Shown: positions 1 to 7,718, numbered from the stretch's first letter. The stretch: DNA of 10,067 bases from Nitrosotalea sp. (GCA_023252335.1 JAJPEA010000064.1:1-10067), one strand, 5' to 3'. A program made the numbers and translations. The notes: generated by a model from the sequence alone, not told the origin.

Positions 1-38
1 GGATCGCAATTCAAAACTCAAATGTACTACTATTTTAT

Positions 39-983
39 ATGACATCTATGGTTGCCTTATCCGTAAATGATCTTACAGTCCAGTATCAAAGCCAAAAAAA
101 GATAGTACATGCAGTAGATCACGTATCATTTGCATACAAGGAAAACGAATCAATTGGTATAGCAGGGGAAAGCGGCTGTGGCAAGAGCACATTGGGACTT
201 GCAATAATGAAAACTCTGCAAGAAAATGCTAGTGTATCAGGTGAGATTCTTTTGGGTGACAAATCCATACTGTCAATGTCAGATGCCGAATTTACAAAAG
301 ACATTAGATGGAAGCAGGTATCAATGGTTTTCCAGGGAGCAATGAATTCACTAGATCCAGTTTTTACAATCAAGAAACAATTCGAAGAAATTCTAAGAAA
401 ACATAACTTTGAAGGAGATTACAAGCAGACAATTGAATCTGCTATACTATCTGTGGGGTTGACACATTCTGTTTTGGACAAGTATCCACATGAGATTAGT
501 GGTGGAATGAAACAGAGGGTTGTCATTGCCATGGCACTTGTTTTAAAACCCAGAATGGCAATTGCAGACGAGCCTACCACCGCACTAGATGTCTTGGTCC
601 AGGCCCAGATAATGATTTTATTAAAAAAACTCAAAAAAGATGGATTGTCAATCATGTTGATTTCTCATGATTTGGGCATAATTTCAGAGATTGCAGAAAA
701 AGTTGGAATCATGTATGCAGGCCAGATTGTCGAATTTGGTAACATGCAAGACATTTACAAGAATCCAAAGCACCCATACACGATTGCTCTGTTAGAATCC
801 ATACCAAAACTAGGCAAGACCAAGAAAATTACACCCTTGAAAGGCAATCCCCCAAGCCTTGTAAACCCTCCAAGTGGATGTCGATTTTATGACAGATGTC
901 CTCAAGCTATGGAAAAATGCAAAGTAGTGCCACCCAAAATCAAGACCACATCAGGTTTTGTAATGTGTTGGTTGCATGAATAA
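39..983 (+). CDS. oppD: Oligopeptide/dipeptide ABC importer ATP-binding protein, OppD/DppD family
   Basis: Cytoplasmic ATPase subunit that powers peptide (or similar solute) import with an OppF partner and two permeases. In its 314 residues the full ABC set is visible: Walker A GESGCGKST (43-51), Q-loop Gln99, signature ISGGMKQR (153-160), Walker B ending in DEP with catalytic Glu178, and H-loop His210. The C-terminal oligopeptide-transporter extension begins at HPYT (245-248) and carries four cysteines (281, 287, 294, 310), the set that holds an iron-sulfur cluster in some DppD proteins. The ATG at 39 overlaps a TGA at 40-42 in another frame (ATGA), which suggests coupling to an upstream gene, perhaps a permease, cut by the window edge. 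ATG at 48 (Met4) is an equally good start, and this frame stays open to the left edge. It ends in tandem stops, TAATAA. The family is clear; the substrate cannot be told from sequence. Confidence 0.93.
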   Translation: MTSMVALSVNDLTVQYQSQKKIVHAVDHVSFAYKENESIGIAGESGCGKSTLGLAIMKTLQENASVSGEILLGDKSILSMSDAEFTKDIRWKQVSMVFQGAMNSLDPVFTIKKQFEEILRKHNFEGDYKQTIESAILSVGLTHSVLDKYPHEISGGMKQRVVIAMALVLKPRMAIADEPTTALDVLVQAQIMILLKKLKKDGLSIMLISHDLGIISEIAEKVGIMYAGQIVEFGNMQDIYKNPKHPYTIALLESIPKLGKTKKITPLKGNPPSLVNPPSGCRFYDRCPQAMEKCKVVPPKIKTTSGFVMCWLHE

Positions 984-1011
984 TAAACTCAGACAAGAAA
1001 TTTCAGATTAA

Positions 1012-1031
1012 GAAAATTTTAGAGTATTTTT
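1012..1031 (+). terminator. Possible T-rich transcription terminator after oppD
   Basis: The 46-base gap between the converging stops of oppD and the repeat-protein gene contains a TTTT run (1017-1020) and a TTTTT run (1027-1031) on the + strand. Archaeal RNA polymerase commonly stops at such runs without a hairpin. No strong hairpin was seen. Support is base composition and position only. Confidence 0.3.
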
Positions 1032-1962
1032 ACTTGAGACCTGTACCGTTATAGTACGAGTCGTATACTCTGAGTGCATTATCCATTGAGACTTGTTGTG
1101 CCTGTGCCAACATTGTGTTTCTATCGTCAGTATTGTTTTCATCGGTTGTCACGCTGTTCAAGCCATAATAGTTTGACTGGAGCAATGCCAAGTGTTTGTC
1201 ATGAATCTGGTTGAATATCATTACTGCCTTTGCTAATGCGTATGATTGTTGAGGAGTCAAGTTGACAGTACCGCCGCCCTGTTCGTTTGTAATAGAGTTT
1301 GGCTTGTAAGTAAACTGGCTTGGGTCTACATAGTGGCTCAAGTCGACGTATACGTTGTCAGTTTTTGCAAGTTGGCTAACTAGAGATGCGGCTTGAGCTT
1401 CACTATCACTCATACTTTGTTCAATCTGAGCTTGTCTATTGTAAGTTGCAACAGAATCAGTTGTTGGACCTGCTTGGAAGTTTGCATAATTTTGTCTAAT
1501 CTTAACTAGTTGATCAATAACATTTTGTGCTTGTGCAAGGGATACGGATGTTGCAGAATCAAGCATGGCATTTCTGTCTCTGCCCTGAGTATCAGTTGTA
1601 GTATCGTTTAATCCAACATATCCATTAGATGAGAGGTCAGCTAATTGTCTAACATGCACGTTGTCAAATTGTGCAACTGCGTTTTGCATTGAAACTTGTG
1701 CTTGTGCATCAATGTTTCTACCTCTGCTTGTTTCATCAGTGGTTACGCTGGTAAGACCAGACCAGTTGCTTTTGGATTGATCCAAGTTTGCAAACTGGTA
1801 GTAGCTCATGTATGTTGTCATGGCTTTTTGTTCTGCTGCTTGTTGTCTTGCAGCAATGTCTGACCATGGATCATCTGCGAAAACTATATGGTTTAGAAAG
1901 ACTGAACCTGCGCTTAACAAAAGACCTGTAATCATTACGAATGCAAGTAACTGGGACTTCAC
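1030..1962 (-). CDS. Secreted internally repetitive protein of unknown function
   Basis: I do not recognise a family. The 310-residue product starts at a GTG and has a typical signal peptide: Lys2, a hydrophobic core at about 5-28, and a likely cleavage after Val-Phe-Ala at 29, before Asp-Asp. The mature part has no cysteine, is rich in Gln, Asn, Ser, Asp and Ala, and has no other membrane segment, so it is probably exported and soluble or surface-associated. Nearly all of it consists of degenerate repeats (listed separately). Each has a helix-like stretch with A-Q-x-x-V-S-M and Asp, then S-N-Y-x-G-L-N-S-V-T-T-D-E and an Arg-Asn that opens the next unit. No catalytic motif is evident. The gene lies between oppD and oppF on the opposite strand. 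The GTG is supported by a TATA box about 26 bases upstream, implying a leaderless mRNA. Confidence 0.85.
   Translation of the reverse strand: MKSQLLAFVMITGLLLSAGSVFLNHIVFADDPWSDIAARQQAAEQKAMTTYMSYYQFANLDQSKSNWSGLTSVTTDETSRGRNIDAQAQVSMQNAVAQFDNVHVRQLADLSSNGYVGLNDTTTDTQGRDRNAMLDSATSVSLAQAQNVIDQLVKIRQNYANFQAGPTTDSVATYNRQAQIEQSMSDSEAQAASLVSQLAKTDNVYVDLSHYVDPSQFTYKPNSITNEQGGGTVNLTPQQSYALAKAVMIFNQIHDKHLALLQSNYYGLNSVTTDENNTDDRNTMLAQAQQVSMDNALRVYDSYYNGTGLK
1033..1863 (-). repeat. About six degenerate ~48-residue protein repeats
   Basis: These are coding repeats within the secreted protein, covering residues 34-310. The turn motif GLTSVTTDE (69-77) recurs as GLNDTTTD (117-124) and GLNSVTTDE (267-275), with weaker forms GPTTD (165-169) and NSITNE (222-227). 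The aspartate (or its equivalent) falls at residues 76, 124, 169, 226 and 274, steps of 48, 45, 57 and 48. The helix start RN recurs at 82, 130 and 281. Units starting at 130 and 281 align without gaps over 21 residues (RNAML...VSL...D against RNTML...VSM...D). The N-terminal unit (34-81) and the fourth unit (about 175-231) are the most diverged. At DNA level the copies differ widely, so the duplications are old. Confidence 0.8.
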
Positions 1963-1984
1963 GATTTTCCCTGATATCTTAGCC

Positions 1985-1992
1985 TTTTAAAA
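1985..1992 (-). promoter_or_regulatory. TATA box for the secreted repeat protein gene
   Basis: TTTTAAAA lies with its centre about 26 bases before the GTG at 1962. It is preceded on the minus strand by purine-rich CAAAG, as expected for a TFB recognition element. The spacing implies that transcription starts at or next to the start codon (leaderless). Confidence 0.5.
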
Positions 1993-2019
1993 CTTTGCGC
2001 TGATCAGATTTTGACCTAT

Positions 2020-2044
2020 TGATCGCTTGATATATTTGCGATCA
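2020..2044. promoter_or_regulatory. Inverted repeat around the oppF TATA box; candidate operator
   Basis: TGATCGC (2020-2026) and GCGATCA (2038-2044) are perfect 7-base inverted arms separated by 11 bases, and those 11 bases contain the oppF TATA box. A related palindrome, CTGATCAG, lies upstream at 2000-2007. A protein bound to the arms would block TBP/TFB. The repeat is directly visible; its role as an operator is inference. Confidence 0.45.
2029..2036 (+). promoter_or_regulatory. TATA box for oppF
   Basis: GATATATT begins 28 bases before the ATG at 2057, so transcription should start about at that ATG. This gives a leaderless mRNA and supports ATG 2057 over the upstream TTG at 2027, which would lie within the promoter. 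Confidence 0.5.
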
Positions 2045-2056
2045 CATCAAGAAGTG

Positions 2057-3022
2057 ATGCAAGAGATCCTATCAGTCAAGGACTTGAGAAAATATTTTAT
2101 CAAAAAGGGATTTACTGGAACTGACAAAGAGACAGTCAGAGTAGCAGACGGGGTTTCATTTTCGATCAAAGATGCCGAGACATTTGTTCTTGCAGGTGAA
2201 TCAGGATCAGGCAAGACCACCATTGCACGTATCATACTTGGAGCGCTAGAGCAAGATGCTGGTACTATCACATTTTTGGGCCAAGAAATAACAAGTCAGG
2301 CAGATAGCCTCAAAAAAATAAGACTGGGATGCCAGATGGTTCACCAAGACCCATACGCATCAATCAATCCAAGAATGACTATTTTGGACATAGTAAAAGA
2401 ATCACTTGAAATTCACAATATTGGAAACAAGGAAGAAAGAAACCATATTGCATTACATGCTCTCAGTCAAGTAAAACTAGAACCAGTAGAAGATATTGCA
2501 TCAAAATATCCGCACATGTTATCAGGAGGACAGCGACAACGAGTTGCCATAGCTCGTGCCATTGTGACAAATCCAAAACTTGTCATAGCAGATGAACCTG
2601 TTTCGATGCTTGACGTATCAGTAAGAATCGGAATACTTGAACTCATAAAAGAGTTGCAAGAAAAACATGGTATCTCTTTTCTTTACATTACACATGACTT
2701 GTCTACTGCAGGATACATTGGTCATCGAATTGCAATTTTATATCGTGGAAAAATTGTTGAGACAGGACCAATCAATGAAGTACTATCCACGCCACATCAT
2801 CCATACACCCAGGCACTCTTGGACTCGATTGCAGAGCCAGACCCAAATAATTTACACAGTGACAGAAAGATACGCATCAACGAGTCTTCAGGTGTAGAAA
2901 CATACCAAGGCTGTAGATTTATGGCAAAGTGTCCTTATGCAATAGAAAAATGCAAACAAGAACCTGAGCTTGAAAAAATTTCAGATGCAAGACAAGTTGC
3001 ATGTTTTGTAAGGATAAACTAG
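2057..3022 (+). CDS. oppF: Oligopeptide/dipeptide ABC importer ATP-binding protein, OppF/DppF family
   Basis: Second ATPase of the peptide-type importer, expected to pair with the OppD-like protein on the cytoplasmic face of the permeases. Counting 321 residues from the ATG: Walker A GESGSGKTT (47-55), Q-loop Gln97, signature LSGGQRQR (155-162), Walker B LVIADE with Glu180, D-loop region SMLD, and H-loop His213. The C-terminal HPYTQALL block follows, then four cysteines (286, 292, 299, 316) spaced nearly as in the OppD protein. The frame is open back to a TTG at 2027, but that codon precedes and overlaps the TATA box, so the ATG is preferred. OppF is separated from oppD by an opposing gene and has its own promoter. 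Its TAG overlaps the SMC stop on the other strand. The family is certain; the substrate is unknown. Confidence 0.92.
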   Translation: MQEILSVKDLRKYFIKKGFTGTDKETVRVADGVSFSIKDAETFVLAGESGSGKTTIARIILGALEQDAGTITFLGQEITSQADSLKKIRLGCQMVHQDPYASINPRMTILDIVKESLEIHNIGNKEERNHIALHALSQVKLEPVEDIASKYPHMLSGGQRQRVAIARAIVTNPKLVIADEPVSMLDVSVRIGILELIKELQEKHGISFLYITHDLSTAGYIGHRIAILYRGKIVETGPINEVLSTPHHPYTQALLDSIAEPDPNNLHSDRKIRINESSGVETYQGCRFMAKCPYAIEKCKQEPELEKISDARQVACFVRIN

Positions 3023-6000
3023 TTTGCTACTTCTGGCACATTAGAAATTCTATGTGATACAACATGTGAAACACCATTTCTTGGGAAGACTCCATAGATC
3101 AGAGTTGCCTTTTTGACTACAGAGTCTTTTAGTGATACCATTATCATTTGACTGCCCTTTGCCCTATCTTCAAGTATAGTAGAGAGTCTTTCAGTGTTTA
3201 ATGCATCAAGGTGTGCATCAACTTCATCAAGCAAATAAAATGGAGACGGTTTTAGTTTTTGAAGTGCTAGCAAAAATGTAATTGCTGCAAGTGTTTTTTC
3301 GCCACCACTGATTGATGTTGATTCTCTTTTTGGTTTGTTTGGAAATTGTACAAGATATGATATTCCAGATGAGAAGATGTCATCCTCGTTTTGAATTTCA
3401 AGCCATGCATTGCCGCCGGTCATCTTGCTAAATATTTCACGAATGTCCTTGTCTACTTTGTCATATGATTCCAAAAAGGTCTGGCGTTTGCCCTTGTCAA
3501 TCTCTTCAATGAATTTTACAATAGAGTTTCTTTCTTCTTCAAGTTCATTCTTTCGTGAAGACATGGAACGATATCCGTTTGAGATCTCAAGATATGCTTC
3601 AGGAGCCCTAGTATTTAGTGAGCCAGATAGATTTCGTTTTTCAGATTCCAACTCTACGATAATCCGGTCAACATCAAATGACTCTAAAAGTGCGTTATAC
3701 CCATACGAGTGCAAGGTTTTACGAATTCTTTCTTCATTTTCTATCAAGTCTCTAACATCTCGTGCTATGGAATCAGACTGGCGTTCCAAGCCGTTTACTT
3801 CTTTACTCAGTGTCCTTTCCGATTCATACAGACCCTTTAGTTTTGAATCATATTCTTTGAGTGTGGATACCGATGTTCCAGAAGTAGAGATTAGTTGTTG
3901 TTCTTTTTCTCTCAAGGTTACAAGTAATGCTTCTGCGCTCTCCTTTTCTTTTACAAGGGCACGTGACTGGACCTCAATGTCATATTTTTCATGATTTATC
4001 GAGGATTGTTCTTGTGATAAGAGTCTGACATTGGCCTTGAACGAGTTTTCTTCGTTAGTCAAGTTAGTCAGGTTTCCAGTCAATTCCCTAAACTGGGTCG
4101 ATATAGTACTGTGTGAACCAAGCAAGCTTGTACGTTTTTCATTTAGTGACGATAGCATGCTTGCTACCCTTGTTTGACCTTCATCAGCATAATTTTCCTT
4201 AGTCAATGATATGCGTTCATCCAAAGACGATTCATAGGATTGTAGTTTAGATATACTGACCAAGATGCCCTCCTCTTTTTTTCTCAATTGTGAAATCCTG
4301 GAAGTTAACTGATCTTCTGACATGCTCAAGTTCTTTAGTTTAGCCTTGATGTCTGCAAGGCCAAGACCGACGTTTGCAAAACCAGTCTCAGATGAATTGT
4401 ACCTATTTTCAAGGCTGTCAGTTATTCGCTCTAGTTTTTTTAGTTGACCTTTTTTGTTTTGGATAAACCTTCTCAAAAGTTCAAGTGATTGTACTAGTCC
4501 ATCAACAGAGGTACTCAATAAAATAATTTTTGTCAAATGTGAAACCTTGGAATTTACATCAACGATTACAGCATTAGCATCTGCTTCAAAGAATTGTCCG
4601 TCAATGGTTACTGCCTTGTAACCTTTTTTAGACAACTCGTATGCCTTGTTCTTCGAGTCAACTAGTACAATATTTCCAAAGATGAAATTCTTTAGCGATT
4701 CAAATTTTTCTTCACACTTGACAAATTCTGACAAGACTCCAAGTACACCATCTCCCTTGTTGATAGATATCTTGGAATCAGAGATTGCATCTAACGGAAT
4801 TATTCTAATCTTTGGTAATTTTTTCTCTTGTGCAAATTCAGCAAGTCCAAGCAATGTTGCAAAGTCATTTACTACCAACCCCTTGAGCCAATCAGAACCA
4901 GCTGCAAGCAATGGCCTTTCATATTGTTTGTCCCATGTTAAAATCTCAAATACAAGACCCTGTATTCCAAGCCTCTTTGAATCTTCTTTGAGTTTTGCAA
5001 TGGAATAATCTTCATGCATTACTTCTTTGACAACTTTGATTTTTGCCTCATATTGTGCAGCAGCTTTGCTTGCCTTTTCAAAAATCATCGTGGTCTCTTC
5101 AATGTCCTTTTCTATCTTGACTCGTCTCTCACGTAGATTGCCAAGTCTTGACTTGAGATCATTTATTGCAGATTCATGTCCAGATCGTACATGTCGGAGT
5201 TTTCTCTCAAGACTTAGGAGATTTTCTTTCTCGTCAAGTATTGATTTTATCTTCAACGAGTTTTGTTCTATTTTATTTTGAATATCAGTACGTTCTTGTT
5301 CAAACCTTGACAAGGAAAGTTTTGTTTCGTTTAGTTGGTCTGTGAGTTTTCTTACAGTTTCATCAACACGTAGTTTGTTTGTGGCAATCTGTGATTGTTG
5401 ACGTAGCACTTGACTTATTTCTGAGTCAACAGATGCAAGCTCAGCAGTTGCAGTCTTGCGGGTTTCATTAATCATGTTAATAGAATTTTTCAATTCAGTG
5501 ATTTGGTTTTCCAGTAATGAGCGTCGCTCCCCTAATGCAGCAAGTTCTGATTGAATTTCCGGGAGCCGAGAATCTATTTGTGCTAGTCTTCTAGTATTTG
5601 TTGCAATTTTGCTGTTTGCAGATTCAAACTGGTGCATTGCAGCTGCAAGCTCAGAATCAATTGTTGCTTTTGTCTGGTTGTATACATTGACTTCATCCAT
5701 GAACTTTTGTTTTTCTTCTTCAAGTTTTTTAATTTCATCACGGAGCTGGCCACGTTGTTCATCAAATTTTTTGGCCTCTGACTGGATGGCGTTTAGGTTT
5801 CGCTCTTTTGATATCTTGTTGGATTCGATATCTCGCAATTTGTTAGAAGATTGGATTGCATAGAATCGCTTTAGTTCCTTGTCCAGGATATCAAATCTGA
5901 GCTGATTATTTCTTTCAAGTTCCAATTCGTCGATGCGTTTTTTTATTTCATCCATTCTAGCAAGCGCAATCTCTAATCTCCTGTCTGCTTCATCTAATTG

Positions 6001-6543
6001 CTTTAGTGATTCAACCTTCTTTTCGTCAAAGTATGCAAGACCGATTATATCTTCAATTATCTTTCGTCTTTCTTCTGCGTTAAATTCAGATATTCTAGTA
6101 ATGGTTCCCTGCTGGACAATGTTGAGTTTGTGAATTCCACAGTTGGCCACCTCAAGTATGTCTAAAACGTGGTTTCTGAGCACCTTTTTTTGGTTTAAAT
6201 AGTAAATATTTTCGCCGTTTTCATCCATTTCACGTGTAATGGTAACAGTATTGGAATCAACTGGAATTTTTCTATCAGTGTTATCAAAATGACAACTTAC
6301 ACGTGCAATCTTGGCACCATGTTTTGCATTGTCTACATCGTGTAATAATGAACGAAGTTTGTCTACTCTCATCACCTTTGGAGAGTTTTCCCCAAGTGAG
6401 AATGAGATAGCATCAAGTATGTTACTTTTCCCTGATCCATTTGCGCCAGAGATTGCAACCAATCCTTGCTCAAAGTTCACTAGAGTATTTTTGTACCCAA
6501 ATGACTTGAACCCAAATATCTCCAGTTTACGTATGTGGACCAA
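3019..6543 (-). CDS. smc: Chromosome segregation ATPase SMC
   Basis: Structural maintenance of chromosomes protein. It forms ring-shaped dimers on DNA and uses ATP to organise and separate chromosomes, normally with kleisin partners. Its 1174 residues have the full layout. The N-terminal head has KLEIFGFKSFG (6-16), Walker A GANGSGKS (33-40) and Q-loop QQG (144-146). Coiled coils rich in Lys, Glu and Arg run at about 170-510 and 670-1020, with a hinge at about 510-665. The C-terminal head has signature ISGGEK (1078-1083), Walker B FYLLDE with Glu1107, and D-loop VDAHLD. The start is a TTG: no ATG or GTG lies between it and the upstream stop, and the family's N-terminal motif begins at once. 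In the hinge, the Gly-Gly clusters usually following VT-(I/L)-(D/E)-G are replaced by EADANAVIVD (653-662). No kleisin gene is in the window. Confidence 0.95.
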   Translation of the reverse strand: MVHIRKLEIFGFKSFGYKNTLVNFEQGLVAISGANGSGKSNILDAISFSLGENSPKVMRVDKLRSLLHDVDNAKHGAKIARVSCHFDNTDRKIPVDSNTVTITREMDENGENIYYLNQKKVLRNHVLDILEVANCGIHKLNIVQQGTITRISEFNAEERRKIIEDIIGLAYFDEKKVESLKQLDEADRRLEIALARMDEIKKRIDELELERNNQLRFDILDKELKRFYAIQSSNKLRDIESNKISKERNLNAIQSEAKKFDEQRGQLRDEIKKLEEEKQKFMDEVNVYNQTKATIDSELAAAMHQFESANSKIATNTRRLAQIDSRLPEIQSELAALGERRSLLENQITELKNSINMINETRKTATAELASVDSEISQVLRQQSQIATNKLRVDETVRKLTDQLNETKLSLSRFEQERTDIQNKIEQNSLKIKSILDEKENLLSLERKLRHVRSGHESAINDLKSRLGNLRERRVKIEKDIEETTMIFEKASKAAAQYEAKIKVVKEVMHEDYSIAKLKEDSKRLGIQGLVFEILTWDKQYERPLLAAGSDWLKGLVVNDFATLLGLAEFAQEKKLPKIRIIPLDAISDSKISINKGDGVLGVLSEFVKCEEKFESLKNFIFGNIVLVDSKNKAYELSKKGYKAVTIDGQFFEADANAVIVDVNSKVSHLTKIILLSTSVDGLVQSLELLRRFIQNKKGQLKKLERITDSLENRYNSSETGFANVGLGLADIKAKLKNLSMSEDQLTSRISQLRKKEEGILVSISKLQSYESSLDERISLTKENYADEGQTRVASMLSSLNEKRTSLLGSHSTISTQFRELTGNLTNLTNEENSFKANVRLLSQEQSSINHEKYDIEVQSRALVKEKESAEALLVTLREKEQQLISTSGTSVSTLKEYDSKLKGLYESERTLSKEVNGLERQSDSIARDVRDLIENEERIRKTLHSYGYNALLESFDVDRIIVELESEKRNLSGSLNTRAPEAYLEISNGYRSMSSRKNELEEERNSIVKFIEEIDKGKRQTFLESYDKVDKDIREIFSKMTGGNAWLEIQNEDDIFSSGISYLVQFPNKPKRESTSISGGEKTLAAITFLLALQKLKPSPFYLLDEVDAHLDALNTERLSTILEDRAKGSQMIMVSLKDSVVKKATLIYGVFPRNGVSHVVSHRISNVPEVAN

Positions 6544-6565
6544 TGTATCCGATAATGCCTGAACC

Positions 6566-6618
6566 GAGATAACCGATTATTGACAAGTTTCCTTGAGCTG
6601 CTGAATAAAAATTATAAT
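6566..6618 (-). promoter_or_regulatory. Possible smc promoter region
   Basis: The 83-base gap between the inositol-phosphate synthase gene and smc holds two candidates on the minus strand. A weak GGTTATCT (6567-6574) is about 27 bases before the TTG and fits leaderless transcription. A better TATA-like ATTATAAT (6611-6618) would give a leader of about 45 bases. I cannot choose between them, and read-through from the upstream gene is also possible. Confidence 0.28.
6604..6614 (-). terminator. Possible T-run terminator after inositol-phosphate synthase
   Basis: About 15 bases past the TAA, the minus strand reads AATTTTTATT, a T-rich run of the kind that ends archaeal transcripts. No hairpin was seen. 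Confidence 0.25.
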
Positions 6619-6626
6619 GTGAGATC

Positions 6627-7694
6627 TTAGCTATCGCGCTTGCCTTCGACAAACTCTCCAAATGCCTTCTTTGCCTCGTTGTATGGCATCTGGATAGGAG
6701 GATGTTTAAAGCAATAAGATGAGATACTAGTCATGGGGCCATACAATTTTCTATCAAGTGCAATCTTTAATCCCCTAATTGCATCGATCATTATCCCAGC
6801 ACTATTGTATGCATCAATTACTTTGAGTTTGAGATCTAATTTGACTGGGATCTTGCCAAAATATTTTCCTTCCAAGTTAATGTAGCAGATCTTTTCATTA
6901 TCAATAAAGTCAACATAATCACTAGGACCAATTCTCATTGGGATATCATAGTCTGCCATTGCCTTGACTGCACTTGTCTTGCTGATCCTCTTGTCTTCGA
7001 GTCTTTCTTCATCAAGCATGTTGAAAAAGTCCATGTCGCCACCAATGTTTAGCTGGTATGTTCCATCAATTTGTACACCCCTATCTACAAAGAGTTTCAC
7101 AAGTGTCTTGTGTACAACTGTAGCTCCTAGTTGGCTCATCACGTCATCACCTGCAAGAGGAATCTTCTTGTCAGCAAATGCCTGTTGCCATTTTGGCTCT
7201 GATGCAATAAACACAGGGATTGCATTAAGAAATCCCACTCCTGCCTCAAGTGCTTGACTTGCATAGTGTTTTACTGCATTAGTGCTTCCCACCGGCAGAT
7301 AATTGACAAGCATCTCTGCTCCAGTATCTTGGAGAACTTTCTTGACATTAACATCTGGTTCTTGAGAAACAGTTACAATTCGGCTCAAGTGTCTACCTAT
7401 TCCATCCAAGGTAGGGCCTTTTTGCACTGTTACACCCATGTGAGGCACCTCGGCTATCGTAATGGTATTGTTTGGTCTTGCATAGATTGCCTCAGAGACA
7501 TCTTTTCCTACTTTGGTATCTGCAACATCAAATGCTGCCACCACTTCAATGTCACCTGGTACATATCCACCTATGTTAAAATCTGTCAGACCTATAGTAT
7601 CATGAGTATTTTCAGTATAGTATTTTCCGCCTTGAATAATTGCAGAGGCACAGTTGCCAACACCGGCAATTGCAATCTTTATTTTCTTACCCAA
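6627..7694 (-). CDS. ino1: Myo-inositol-1-phosphate synthase (inositol-3-phosphate synthase)
   Basis: NAD-dependent cytoplasmic enzyme that turns glucose 6-phosphate into 1L-myo-inositol 1-phosphate. In archaea this feeds inositol phospholipids (archaetidylinositol); in actinobacteria it also feeds mycothiol. Visible motifs in 355 residues: the NAD-binding loop GVGNCASA (11-18), NYLPVGS (131-137), NAIPVFIAS (157-165), GDDVMSQLGATVVHK (182-196), NIGGDMDFFNM (216-226), and the lysine-bearing catalytic stretch LDLKLKVIDAYNSAG (286-300). Length and motifs match the shorter archaeal/actinobacterial type, not the long eukaryotic one. The start is a TTG: no ATG or GTG occurs before the upstream in-frame stop, and a TATA box is correctly placed for leaderless transcription. 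The gene diverges from deoxyhypusine synthase and is followed by smc on the same strand. Confidence 0.93.
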   Translation of the reverse strand: MGKKIKIAIAGVGNCASAIIQGGKYYTENTHDTIGLTDFNIGGYVPGDIEVVAAFDVADTKVGKDVSEAIYARPNNTITIAEVPHMGVTVQKGPTLDGIGRHLSRIVTVSQEPDVNVKKVLQDTGAEMLVNYLPVGSTNAVKHYASQALEAGVGFLNAIPVFIASEPKWQQAFADKKIPLAGDDVMSQLGATVVHKTLVKLFVDRGVQIDGTYQLNIGGDMDFFNMLDEERLEDKRISKTSAVKAMADYDIPMRIGPSDYVDFIDNEKICYINLEGKYFGKIPVKLDLKLKVIDAYNSAGIMIDAIRGLKIALDRKLYGPMTSISSYCFKHPPIQMPYNEAKKAFGEFVEGKRDS

Positions 7695-7718
7695 CTTCGA
7701 TAGCTTGCAAATAATCCA

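Noticed and set aside
31..40. TATTTTATAT as a TATA box for oppD
   Set aside because: It would place the transcription start near 58-62, downstream of the usable in-frame ATGs at 39 and 48. The ATGA overlap suggests that oppD is coupled to an upstream gene instead.
1..69. End of an upstream gene at the left edge
   Set aside because: All three + frames are open from the edge: one stops at 42 (overlapping the oppD ATG), one at 69, and one runs into oppD. The 13-22 residues available do not identify a protein, so no partial gene is listed.
2027..2056. TTG at 2027 as the oppF start, adding ten residues
   Set aside because: This start precedes and overlaps the TATA box and inverted repeat; the ATG at 2057 is in the right place for leaderless transcription.
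1963..2056. tRNA or small RNA gene in the gaps between genes
   Set aside because: All gaps are under 100 bases and are accounted for by promoters or T-runs. No tRNA-like TTC-x-A-x-x-C or cloverleaf stems were found.
3410..3994. 194-codon open frame opposite smc
   Set aside because: It is antisense to the coiled-coil and head coding region. Its Ser- and Phe-rich composition is what antisense of Lys/Glu/Arg-rich coiled coil gives, and no family motif is seen.
5583..5765. 60-codon Lys-rich frame on the same strand inside smc
   Set aside because: It is an alternate-frame reading of the coiled coil; the smc frame is continuous with no sign of frameshift.
7254..7703. 149-codon open frame opposite inositol-phosphate synthase
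   Set aside because: It is a shadow of a well-supported gene, with no recognisable domain and a Cys/Ile/Tyr-rich composition.
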